A stretch of DNA of 51,751 nt from NCBI GenBank assembly GCA_022705425.1, contig JAKJEM010000001.1, positions 52,502 through 104,252 of the forward strand, read 5' to 3'. The translations under genes were made by a program, and so were the position numbers. Shown here in pieces: positions 16,197 through 24,208 of this stretch (positions within the stretch are counted from its first letter, which is position 1; each line of letters begins with the position of its first letter). The notes beneath the pieces are model-generated. The model ran no database searches and was not told the DNA's origin. It saw nothing but the letters and a program-made list of their open reading frames with translations. The DNA is from Planctomycetota bacterium (GTDB taxonomy: Bacteria > Planctomycetota > Brocadiia > CAIUPP01).

Positions 16197-16952
16197 ATGG
16201 AGAATGCCCCGTCCTGCCCCGCACTGGCCCGACTCGCGTCGGCAGCGCTCATTGCCGCAGTCGCGCTGTGGCCTTCCGCGCCCTCGGCGCGCGCGGCGGA
16301 AAGACCGACCGTGCGGCCCTATCTCCCCACGGCATCGTGTTACTACGTGCGCGCGGAGCGAGGGCGCGCCTGGCGCATTCGCTTCAACGCCCCCGTGACC
16401 GTGCCGCCCGGCATCGGACTGATCGTCCACGACAGGGAAGGCGTGATCCGCGCCAAGACTCTGGTGCCGCCGGGCGACTACTCGCCGCAGAAGCCCTATG
16501 ACGTTGTCGTGCCGGCCGCCGGGACCGATGGCGACTACCGCATTGTCCTCAGCGGGCACAGCGCCAACCTGAACCCGCAGGTGACGCCGCTGACCGACCT
16601 GGCCAAGGAGGTGTTCAGCGGCCCGACGCTCTCCATGCCCCACTACACCCCGCCGCTCTACTTCATGACGCCCGAGGGGGTGGACAAGATCACCGTCTCC
16701 TCCCGCGCGCAGAAGCTCGATATTCGCAAGCCTGACAAGTCCGCTCCGCCGATGAGCGAACCCGTGCAGGACGAACTGAACTATAAGATCGAGGTGCAGG
16801 TCGGCCCCGGCGTGCATTACTGGATCCGGCCGGTGGGGTTCATGGGGTTCTACCCGACGGCCTATTTTGCCTACGCGCCGGAGCGGCTCTTCGCGCCCGA
16901 TCCGGCCTTCGAGAAACTGAAGTGGTGGAGGCTTTTCGATGACGTCAAGTAA
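16197..16952 (+). CDS. secreted protein of unknown function
   Basis: A 251-residue exported protein; I do not recognise the family. The signal peptide is LARLASAALIAAVALWPSAPSARA. The mature chain is beta-rich with aromatic and Pro-rich segments (RPYLPTASCYYVRAERG, GDYRIVLSGHSANL, MPHYTPPLYFMTPEG, GPGVHYWIRPVGFMG, FYPTAYFAYAPERLF), suggesting a beta-sandwich. It overlaps the following lyase-like gene by 14 nt, so the two are translationally coupled and may act together on a polysaccharide outside the cytoplasm. Confidence 0.65.
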   Translation: MENAPSCPALARLASAALIAAVALWPSAPSARAAERPTVRPYLPTASCYYVRAERGRAWRIRFNAPVTVPPGIGLIVHDREGVIRAKTLVPPGDYSPQKPYDVVVPAAGTDGDYRIVLSGHSANLNPQVTPLTDLAKEVFSGPTLSMPHYTPPLYFMTPEGVDKITVSSRAQKLDIRKPDKSAPPMSEPVQDELNYKIEVQVGPGVHYWIRPVGFMGFYPTAYFAYAPERLFAPDPAFEKLKWWRLFDDVK

Positions 16953-17865
16953 GCTGCCGGCGTGCGCGTGTGTTCTGGTCGTGCTCCTGAGCGCCACGGC
17001 CGGCGCGGCGGAGTTCCTGCTGCGCACCAGCGACGTTCTCTGGCAACAGGCGGGGCAGAAGGCGTCCTTCGTTATCTTCCCCGAGCGCGAGGAATTCTCC
17101 GGCCTCGACAAGGTGGGGCGTTTCATCATCGCCCTGGAGATCGGAACGGGAACGGACCCGCGGCGGCCCGCGCCGGCGGGGACGCCCGCTCCCGACCCTG
17201 AGAAGGAACTGGCCGCGTGCGCCGTGCAGTGGGAGGCGCGCTTCGGCGACAAGGTGCTGGCCGCCCGCACGCAGCCGATCCCCAAAGGGATGGTGGACGT
17301 GTTGTTCAGCGCGCAGGGGCTGCCGCCGGGCCGCTACGACTTGAGCGCCAAGCTCCTGAAAGGCGGCCAGCCGGCGCAGGAGGCGCGGAGCTTCTTCCGC
17401 GTCATTGAGGAGCCCCGTCCCCCGCAGACGGGGCGCGTGGCGCTGGTGCTGCCGCGCGGAGCACCCCCGGCGCAGGGCGCATGGCCGGTGCATGGCGGTA
17501 TCCCCTTCCCCAAGGGCGCGCTGTGGAGCGAGAAGAACGTGCGCGTGGTGGATTCGCAGGGCCGCGAAACGCCCGCGCGCGCGGTGGTCCGGTCGCGCTG
17601 GGGTTGTACGCCGGAGGCCAGCATCCGCTGGCTGGGCCTCGATTTCCAGGCGGCGAACGCCCCGGCATGGTGGCCTGAACGGAAGGACGTGCGCTACTAC
17701 CTTGAGTACGGCCCCGCCGTGTCCCCACCGCCGCGCCCGCCGCCGTGCAAATCCGCGAGACACCCCAGGGCCTCGCCGTGGACAACGGCGCCATGCAGTT
17801 CCTCGTCCGCCGCAAGGGCTTCAATCTGCTCGACGACGTGCGCATCGGCGGCAGGCCCGGCATGA
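16939..17865 (+). CDS. N-terminal part of a frameshifted PL26/YetA-like lyase
   Basis: Encodes a signal peptide (LPACACVLVVLLSATAGAA), an N-terminal beta domain, and the RIFT-barrel of PcRGLX/YetA proteins (AWPVHGGIPFPKGALWSEKN, VVDSQGRETPARAVVRSRWG, SIRWLGLDFQA, YYLEYGPAV). After residue 264 or so the frame turns into low-complexity Pro/Ser/Ala sequence. That tail is the out-of-frame reading of the next fragment, which carries the expected continuation. One extra C in the run at 17723-17726 would join the two frames into a single 1206-residue protein. Either a sequencing or assembly error or a young pseudogene. Confidence 0.72.
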   Translation: MTSSKLPACACVLVVLLSATAGAAEFLLRTSDVLWQQAGQKASFVIFPEREEFSGLDKVGRFIIALEIGTGTDPRRPAPAGTPAPDPEKELAACAVQWEARFGDKVLAARTQPIPKGMVDVLFSAQGLPPGRYDLSAKLLKGGQPAQEARSFFRVIEEPRPPQTGRVALVLPRGAPPAQGAWPVHGGIPFPKGALWSEKNVRVVDSQGRETPARAVVRSRWGCTPEASIRWLGLDFQAANAPAWWPERKDVRYYLEYGPAVSPPPRPPPCKSARHPRASPWTTAPCSSSSAARASICSTTCASAAGPA

Positions 17866-20558
17866 CGTCCTCGCCCCGCCACGGGCTGTACATCGTGGAT
17901 CACGAGGGGACCGTGTACCGCGCCGCAAATGACGCGGAGACGACGCTGACCGTGGAGGAGCAGACCGATCTGCGCGCGGTCATTCGCGCCGAGGGCTGGT
18001 ACGTCCGCGACGGCAGCGACGGCCGGAACCGGAGCTTCACGCTTCCCACGGACCGGATCAGCAAGTTCGTCGCGCGGATCGAGGTTTACGCGGGGCAGCC
18101 GTACGTGCGGCTGCTGAACACCTGGGTGCTGACCTTCGACCCCTTCACCGTGCGGCTGCGCGACGTGGGCTTCTCCCTGCCGCTCGAGGGCGCGACGCAG
18201 GCGGAGTTCGGCGTCGAGGGCGCCGCGCCCCTGACGCAGGCGGTTCCCGCGTCGGGCGTGTATTTGATCCAGCACCTGCCCCATGCGTTCGCTGTCGAGG
18301 ACGGCGCGGGCGCGTCCCTGGCGCGCGGCAAGCACAGCGCCGGCTGGGTGGCGGCGCGGACGAAGAACGGCGTGCTGGCGGTCGGCCACCGCGAGACGTG
18401 GCAACGCTTTCCCAAGGAGATGGAGGTCCTGCCCGATGCCGTGCGTTTTCACCTCTGGCCGGCGCACGGGCGAACGCACCCGGAGATCAACCCGATCAAG
18501 CACGAGGAGATTCACAAGCTCTGGTTCTGTCACCAGGGGCGCGAACTGAACCTGGCGCAGCCGATGGACTACTACTACGCCACGGCGGCCATCGCCGACA
18601 ACCCGAGCACCGGCATCTATAAGCCCGGCGGCACGGCCATGGGCGGCGTCTTCTCCAGCGCCATGGGCACGGCCATCACCAGCGACTGCCTCATCCATTT
18701 CGCCGCCGCACCGGAGGGGGCGCGCGCCGTCGCCGAGGCTTTCCAGTCCGCGCCGCACGTTCTGGCCGACCCCGCCTGGACGTGCAGTACCCGCGCCGCC
18801 GGAATCCTGCACCCCTATGACCCCGAGCGTTTCGCCCGGGTGGAGCAGGAGATCGTGGACTGGACGCGCGGCTACTGGGAGACGCAGGACGCCACCGGCG
18901 AATACGGCATGTGGCTCTATCGGCCCTGGCACCACAACACCTACCTGGGCAACGGGAAGTGGGACCTCTACCGCCTCTATAACGCCACCCACCACTACGA
19001 AGCCTACATGCCCTGGATGCTTTATGCCCGTTCCGGAGACCCCTTCTATCTCACCCAGGGCGCCGCCAACATCCGCATCCTCACCGACCTTCAGATCGTC
19101 CACTACAACGACCCCGCGTACACACACCGCGAGTACTACAACGGCCAGGCGCGTCTGCCGGGCGCCGTCAAGCACACCAACGGCTTCAACCTCTGGGGCG
19201 GCGACCACTGCGTCCTGGGACACCCCACCTGCTACAACGGCGTTATCCTCGCCCATTACCTTACCGGCGACCTGCGCCTGCGCGAGGTCCTGGTCGAGGA
19301 GTGGCAGAAGACGCTCGTTTCCGACCGCCTCAACCCGGAGTTCGCCGGCGCCGAGCGCTCCGCCAACCCGCCGGAGGGCATCAACACCGCCCGCGAGAAG
19401 AACAACGCCCTCGGGGAACTGCTCGACCTGTACCAGTTCACCCACCATCCCGCCGTCCTGGGCTATGTGCCGCAGCGGCTGGACCACTTCCTGAACACCT
19501 TTATCCGCCCCTGGGGGATGCCGCAGCACAACGTCATCCTGCACTACGGCAGCGAGCAAGCGCGCCGCCAGATCATCGAGGCGGTGGAGGAACGCATGGG
19601 ACCGCAGGAGCAGTTCAAGGACCCCAAGCGCGCCTGGTTCACCCACTCCCCCCACGAAAACTACGCCCTGGCGCTGGCCCTTAAGCCCGAACGGCGCGAC
19701 ATGACCTTCGCCGCGTACCTGGCCGTCCGCCGCGGCGGCCCGGCGGCGCGCGCCTTCCGCGAACAGAAACCCCGCGCGGAGGCCTTCTGCGAGGTCCCCG
19801 ACCGCGTCAACTTCCTGCCGCGCGTCCTCTACGCGCTGGCGAACGCCCGGAGCACGTTGGCCATGGACGATCTCGACCGTTTGACCCGCGCGCCGCACCA
19901 GGGCAAGAACGACCGCCAGGGGCTGCGCTGCATTGTCCGCGAGGATAAGGACCAGGCCTTCGAGATCACCCTCTACGGCGTCATCCAGCCCGGCGGTTTT
20001 CCGCTGACGGTCTTCGGCCCCGACAATCAGCCCGTGGTGACGGCGCAGGTCCCCGGCGGCCATCAGTGCCCCTTTGTCATCACCGTGCCCAAGGACGGCA
20101 AGACCGGGGAGTATGTCTTCTTCATCCGCCAGCCCGGACACGGCAGCGCCCCGTTCCTGCCCTTCACGCGCCTGCCGGGCGAGGTCTATCAAACGCTGAC
20201 CTGGTCGCAGTCAGAGAGCGCCTCCTTCTTCTTCCGAGTTCCCGAGGGCGGGGCGCGGAGTTTCGAGTGTACCGGGCCGGCGCACGACTTCAACCGCTTC
20301 GCCCTGTCGCGCCTCAACGGCGAGCAGATCGCCGAGTCGGCCTTCACCCCCGAACTCGACAAGGCCGGCAAGCCCACCGGACGCACCCTGCCGTTGCTCA
20401 AGGCGGATGTCCCGCCGGAGGGGGCCTGGCTGACGGCGGGCGACCGCGCGACGCTGTACGTCCGGACGCCGATCATCTTCTCCATCAGTCCCGACCGGTG
20501 GTTCCAGCCCGCCCCGGACAAGCTGGCGTTGAAGAATCCCGCGCCGGTCAAGCCGTAG
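17745..20558 (+). CDS. C-terminal part of the frameshifted PL26/YetA-like lyase
   Basis: Continues the preceding fragment in the next frame from about 17727; the nominal GTG at 17745 is not a real initiation site. Its beginning (VQIRETPQGLAVDNGAMQF) aligns with ITVDTGAIRF of the paralog at 7478-9712. It holds the beta-rich middle domain (TDLRAVIRAEGWYVRD, IEVYAGQPYVRLLNTWVL), a long alpha-toroid (YRPWHHNTYLGNGKWDLYR, HHYEAYMPWMLYARSGDP, HCVLGHPTCYNGVILAHYL) and C-terminal beta domains. Nearly 940 residues stay open and conserved-looking, which argues for an error or a very recent mutation rather than old decay. Confidence 0.7.
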   Translation: MQIRETPQGLAVDNGAMQFLVRRKGFNLLDDVRIGGRPGMTSSPRHGLYIVDHEGTVYRAANDAETTLTVEEQTDLRAVIRAEGWYVRDGSDGRNRSFTLPTDRISKFVARIEVYAGQPYVRLLNTWVLTFDPFTVRLRDVGFSLPLEGATQAEFGVEGAAPLTQAVPASGVYLIQHLPHAFAVEDGAGASLARGKHSAGWVAARTKNGVLAVGHRETWQRFPKEMEVLPDAVRFHLWPAHGRTHPEINPIKHEEIHKLWFCHQGRELNLAQPMDYYYATAAIADNPSTGIYKPGGTAMGGVFSSAMGTAITSDCLIHFAAAPEGARAVAEAFQSAPHVLADPAWTCSTRAAGILHPYDPERFARVEQEIVDWTRGYWETQDATGEYGMWLYRPWHHNTYLGNGKWDLYRLYNATHHYEAYMPWMLYARSGDPFYLTQGAANIRILTDLQIVHYNDPAYTHREYYNGQARLPGAVKHTNGFNLWGGDHCVLGHPTCYNGVILAHYLTGDLRLREVLVEEWQKTLVSDRLNPEFAGAERSANPPEGINTAREKNNALGELLDLYQFTHHPAVLGYVPQRLDHFLNTFIRPWGMPQHNVILHYGSEQARRQIIEAVEERMGPQEQFKDPKRAWFTHSPHENYALALALKPERRDMTFAAYLAVRRGGPAARAFREQKPRAEAFCEVPDRVNFLPRVLYALANARSTLAMDDLDRLTRAPHQGKNDRQGLRCIVREDKDQAFEITLYGVIQPGGFPLTVFGPDNQPVVTAQVPGGHQCPFVITVPKDGKTGEYVFFIRQPGHGSAPFLPFTRLPGEVYQTLTWSQSESASFFFRVPEGGARSFECTGPAHDFNRFALSRLNGEQIAESAFTPELDKAGKPTGRTLPLLKADVPPEGAWLTAGDRATLYVRTPIIFSISPDRWFQPAPDKLALKNPAPVKP

Positions 20559-20599
20559 GGCGTGCGGGGAACGGCGAAGCGGGTGTCGGCAGAGCGCCC

Positions 20600-21004
20600 T
20601 CAGGCGGCGCCCGGTTCCGAAGCGGGGGGGAGCGCCCCGAAACGCGGCACGAAGAGGAAGGCCGCGTAGAAGAGCGTCAGTTCGCTGGTGTTCGCCATGT
20701 TGAACAGGATGTCGGCCCAGGTCCGCTCGCGGAACGCCCCGTCCCAGACGATAGTGCAGTTGAGCGCGAGAGCGACGAGTACGAAGAGGACCAGGTTCGG
20801 CCTGAGCGGCAGGGCGCGCACGGAACAGCCGAAAAGCGCGCAGTGCGCCCCGACCAGCAGCAGCGCAATCCCGAAGAGCGTGCAGAGATAGGACACGCTG
20901 AGATTGCACAGCTCATCCATCATGGCGTACTGCTTTGTCGCCACGGCCAAAGCCCCGAAGGACAGCGCGATCGCCGCGTGCGCCACCGCAGGCTTCCAGT
21001 TCAT
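20600..21004 (-). CDS. small membrane protein of unknown function
   Basis: A 134-residue protein with about four hydrophobic helices, near residues 8-24, 37-58, 70-88 and 104-122, and a hydrophilic Pro/Ala-rich tail. No recognisable family. GGGAGG lies upstream of the ATG, and a promoter is predicted at 21033-21061, so it is a monocistronic unit convergent with the lyase-like gene. Confidence 0.65.
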   Translation of the reverse strand: MNWKPAVAHAAIALSFGALAVATKQYAMMDELCNLSVSYLCTLFGIALLLVGAHCALFGCSVRALPLRPNLVLFVLVALALNCTIVWDGAFRERTWADILFNMANTSELTLFYAAFLFVPRFGALPPASEPGAA

Positions 21005-21032
21005 GGTTGCAGCCTCCCTTGATTGCGCCCAT

Positions 21033-21061
21033 ACTCTACCCCGTGCGCCGTGGCGTGTCCA
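21033..21061 (-). promoter_or_regulatory. predicted promoter for the small membrane protein gene
   Basis: Minus strand TGGACA (21056-21061), a 17-nt spacer and TAGAGT (21033-21038). Confidence 0.42.
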
Positions 21062-21170
21062 GCACAGAGCGCCCCGCGCTTGGAGACTGGCCGCCCATTC
21101 GCGCGGAGGCTATAATGCGCGCTGTGCGCATTGGCCCGTTCCGCAAGTTCGCCGGAGGGCGGCTCTTCGC

Positions 21171-22730
21171 ATGAGCGCGTCGCCGAACTTCGTCGTCATC
21201 ATGGTCGAGCACTTCGGCGCGAATCTGTGCCCCGGCTATGGGCCGACTCCGCTGCGCGCCCCGGCCCTCGAACGCCTGGCCGCCGAATCCGTTCGCTTCG
21301 ATCAGGCCCACTGCCCCGCCCCCGTCTGCGGGCCTTCGCGTTTCGCGTTCCTCTCCGGCTGTCACGTTCATAACACCGGGGCGTACGACAACGGCTCCAC
21401 CATCCCCCCCTGGCTGCCCACCTTCGGCCACCTGCTCACGTCCGCCGGCTATCGCACGCTTCTGTGCGGACGCATGCACATCCACGGCCTCGACACGCTC
21501 CACGGCTTCGAGTCGCGCCTGTCCTCGGAGATCATCGAGCCGGTGCTCGGCACGCCGGCCGACTTCCCGGCGCCGCTTGTTCCGCTCCGCCCCCTGCCGC
21601 CGGCGCGGCCCGTGCCGCTCGACTACCCGGCGACCGATTCCCCCCTGCACCGGCATGACGAGTACGTTGCCCGGCGCGCGTGTGAGTTCCTCCGCGCCCG
21701 TCCGCGCGACCCCGACCGCCGCCCCTTCCTGCTGACCGTGGGCTTCCTGGCCCCGCACCCCGGAAGCGACGGCCACCCCGCCTTTGCGCCGCTGTATGCC
21801 GACTACCTGCGCCGCGAGTTGCCCCTTCCCGATTTCACCCCCGCCGACTACGAGGCGCTGCCCGAGCACGTCCGGCGTCTCCTCCAGATCGCCGGCGCCG
21901 GGCGCGAAATCTTCGACCCCGCCCATCACCGCCGCGAACGCGCGCTCCACCTGGCCCGCTGCGAATACATGGACCGCCAGGTTGGCCGCATTCTGGAAGC
22001 GCTGCGCGACTCGGGCCTCGAACGCGACACCGTCCTGCTCTTCACCGCCGATCACGGCGAGAACTTCGGCGAGCACGGACTGTGGGGCAAGATGAACTTC
22101 TACCAGGAGGCGCAGCGCGTGCCGTTGCTCGTCCGCGCACCGGGCGCGCCGCCCGCTGTCGTGTCCGGACGCGTGTCCTTGATTGACGTCCTCCCCACCC
22201 TGGCCGCGCTCGCGGGGCGGCCCGTTCCCTTCCCCGTGGACGGCCTCAGCTTCGCCCCCGCCCTGCGCGGCGAACCGGCCCCGCGCGGCGAGGATGGACT
22301 TCTCTTCAGCGAGTATCACGGCTATCGCTCCGCAGGCTCGGCGTACATGGTCCTGAAGGATCGCTGGAAGTACTGCCGCTATCGGAGCGAGCCGTGCGAG
22401 CTCTACGACCTGCGCGCCGACCCCGCCGAGCGCCGTGATCTCGGCGCGCAACTCGAGTTCGAGCCCGTCCGCCGCGACCTGCGCGCCGAGCTGGACCGCC
22501 TCCTCGATCTCGACGACTTCGAGCGCCGTCTCGAACGCTACAATCTCCAACGCCAAGCCGTATACGAGGCCCTCGAAGCCAGCCCCGTCATCCGCCGCGA
22601 CACCGCCGCCCGCCTCGACGCCGTCCGCCGCGAGCTGGCCGAACCCTGGTGGGACGGCGGCCAATACATGGCCCGCGAGAAGGCCAAGGCCCGTCCCTTC
22701 GTCCCCCTGACCCCCACGGAGAGAACATGA
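21171..22730 (+). CDS. sulfatase (S1-type, formylglycine-dependent)
   Basis: A 519-residue alkaline-phosphatase-superfamily sulfatase. The activation motif CxPxR is C53-G-P-S-R (PVCGPSRFAFLSG); LLCGRMHIHGL and FTADHGENFGEHGLWGK give active-site and metal residues. The first metal-binding site is unusual: the normal Asp-Asp or Asp-Gln near residue 13 is Glu13-His14 (VVIMVEHFGAN). The C-terminus has the common WKYCRYRSEPCELYDLRADPAERRDL block. No signal peptide, so it probably acts on imported fragments. The ATG follows GGAGGG; a TATAAT at 21111-21116 could be its -10, but no good -35 accompanies it. The stop overlaps the next sulfatase start (ATGA). Confidence 0.9.
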   Translation: MSASPNFVVIMVEHFGANLCPGYGPTPLRAPALERLAAESVRFDQAHCPAPVCGPSRFAFLSGCHVHNTGAYDNGSTIPPWLPTFGHLLTSAGYRTLLCGRMHIHGLDTLHGFESRLSSEIIEPVLGTPADFPAPLVPLRPLPPARPVPLDYPATDSPLHRHDEYVARRACEFLRARPRDPDRRPFLLTVGFLAPHPGSDGHPAFAPLYADYLRRELPLPDFTPADYEALPEHVRRLLQIAGAGREIFDPAHHRRERALHLARCEYMDRQVGRILEALRDSGLERDTVLLFTADHGENFGEHGLWGKMNFYQEAQRVPLLVRAPGAPPAVVSGRVSLIDVLPTLAALAGRPVPFPVDGLSFAPALRGEPAPRGEDGLLFSEYHGYRSAGSAYMVLKDRWKYCRYRSEPCELYDLRADPAERRDLGAQLEFEPVRRDLRAELDRLLDLDDFERRLERYNLQRQAVYEALEASPVIRRDTAARLDAVRRELAEPWWDGGQYMAREKAKARPFVPLTPTERT

Positions 22731-24118
22731 ACATCCTCTTCATCATGTCCGACGACCACGCCGCGCACGCCATGAGCTGCTACGGCAGCCGCATCAACCG
22801 CACCCCGCATCTCGACCGCATCGCCGAGGGCGGGATGCGTTTCGACAACTGCTTCTGCACCAACTCCATCTGCACCCCCAGCCGCGCCACGATACTGACC
22901 GGCACGTACAACCACGTCAACGGCTGCACCACGCTCAGCAGCGCGCTCGACAACCGCCTCCTCACCTTCCCCAAACTCCTCCAGGCCGCCGGCTGGCAGA
23001 CCGCCGTCGTCGGCAAGTGGCACCTGGGCCACGGCCCCGCCAACGACCCCGCCGGGTTCGACTTCTGGCGCGTCCTGCCCGGCCAGGGCAACTACCACGA
23101 CCCCGAGATGATTGACGCCCAAGGCCGCCGCCGCTGGCCCGGATACGCCACGGACCTCATCACCGACATGTCGCTGGACTGGCTGCGCGCGCGCGACCCC
23201 TCGCGCCCCTTCTGCCTGCTCTGCCACCACAAGGCGCCCCACCGACGCTGGGAGCCCGACGCCCGCCACGCCGCCCTCTACGAAGACACCGACATCCCCG
23301 AACCCCCGACCTTCGACGACGATTACGCGACGCGCTCCGAGGCCGCCCGCGAGGCTCAGATGCGCATTGACCGCGACCTGACCCCTCAGGACCTCAAGCT
23401 GCCCCTGCCGCCGGGCCTTTCCCCCGCCGCCGAGAAGCGCTGGAAATACCAGCGCTACATCAAGGACTACCTGCGCTGCGTCGCCTCGATTGACGACAAC
23501 GTGGGCCGTCTCCTCGACTACCTCGACGCCGAGGGCCTCGCGCAGGACACCCTCGTCATCTACACCTCCGACCAGGGATTCTTCCTCGGCGACCACGGCT
23601 GGTTCGACAAGCGCTTCATGTATGAGGAATCCCTCCGGATGCCCTTCATCCTCCGCTACCCGCGCGAGGTTCGCCCCGGCAGCGTCTGCCGCGACATGGT
23701 CCTGAACGTGGACTTTGCCCCCCTCTTCCTGGACCTCGCCGGCCTGCCGAAACCCGCCGCCTTCCAGGGAGAAAGCTTCCGCCCCCTCCTGCGCGGCGAA
23801 CGGCCCGCCGGCTGGCAGCAGTCCATGTACTACCGCTACTGGATGCACCGGGACACGTCGCACAACGTCTATGCCCACTACGGCGTGCGCACCCTGCGCC
23901 ACAAGCTCATCTACTACTACAACGACGCCTGCGGCCAGCCCGGCGCCACCGACCGCCCCCGCCCGCCGGAGTGGGAGCTCTTCGACCTTGAAAAGGACCC
24001 CTGCGAGCTGCGCAATGTCTATGACGACCCCGCCTATGCCGGCGTCGTGCGCGAACTGAAGGCCGAACTCGACCGCCTCCAACGCCAGGTCGGCGACACG
24101 CCCTTCACGCCGCGATAG
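22727..24118 (+). CDS. sulfatase (S1-type, formylglycine-dependent)
   Basis: A 463-residue sulfatase with all hallmarks: MSDDHAAHAMSCYG (metal Asp pair), CTPSRATILTGTY with the modifiable C49, VVGKWHLGHGP, and the second metal site YTSDQGFFLGDHGWFDKR. The YEESLRMPFILRYP stretch and WELFDLEKDPCELRNVYDDP tail are standard. It resembles the iduronate- and choline-sulfatase-like group of polysaccharide-degrading bacteria; the substrate cannot be fixed. No signal peptide. The start lies within the stop of the previous sulfatase, so both are made together. Confidence 0.93.
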   Translation: MNILFIMSDDHAAHAMSCYGSRINRTPHLDRIAEGGMRFDNCFCTNSICTPSRATILTGTYNHVNGCTTLSSALDNRLLTFPKLLQAAGWQTAVVGKWHLGHGPANDPAGFDFWRVLPGQGNYHDPEMIDAQGRRRWPGYATDLITDMSLDWLRARDPSRPFCLLCHHKAPHRRWEPDARHAALYEDTDIPEPPTFDDDYATRSEAAREAQMRIDRDLTPQDLKLPLPPGLSPAAEKRWKYQRYIKDYLRCVASIDDNVGRLLDYLDAEGLAQDTLVIYTSDQGFFLGDHGWFDKRFMYEESLRMPFILRYPREVRPGSVCRDMVLNVDFAPLFLDLAGLPKPAAFQGESFRPLLRGERPAGWQQSMYYRYWMHRDTSHNVYAHYGVRTLRHKLIYYYNDACGQPGATDRPRPPEWELFDLEKDPCELRNVYDDPAYAGVVRELKAELDRLQRQVGDTPFTPR

Positions 24119-24138
24119 GCTCTGTCCCCGCGAAGTCT

Positions 24139-24202
24139 CGCCGCGTCCGCCACGCCATCACGGCAACGGCTCTGCGCCGCCTGTCGCGCGCTCGACGCGG
24201 CG
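24139..24202. terminator. inverted repeat between convergent genes
   Basis: CGCCGCGTC (24139-24147) and GACGCGGCG (24194-24202) are perfect 9-nt arms around a 46-nt GC-rich loop in the 90-nt gap between the plus-strand sulfatase and the minus-strand gene. No U-tract, so only a possible transcription barrier. Confidence 0.3.
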
Positions 24203-24208
24203 AGTGCG

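Noticed and set aside
21111-21116. TATAAT as the promoter of the sulfatase at 21171
   Set aside because: The -10 box is perfect, but no -35 with acceptable spacing was found, so it is mentioned only as a possibility.
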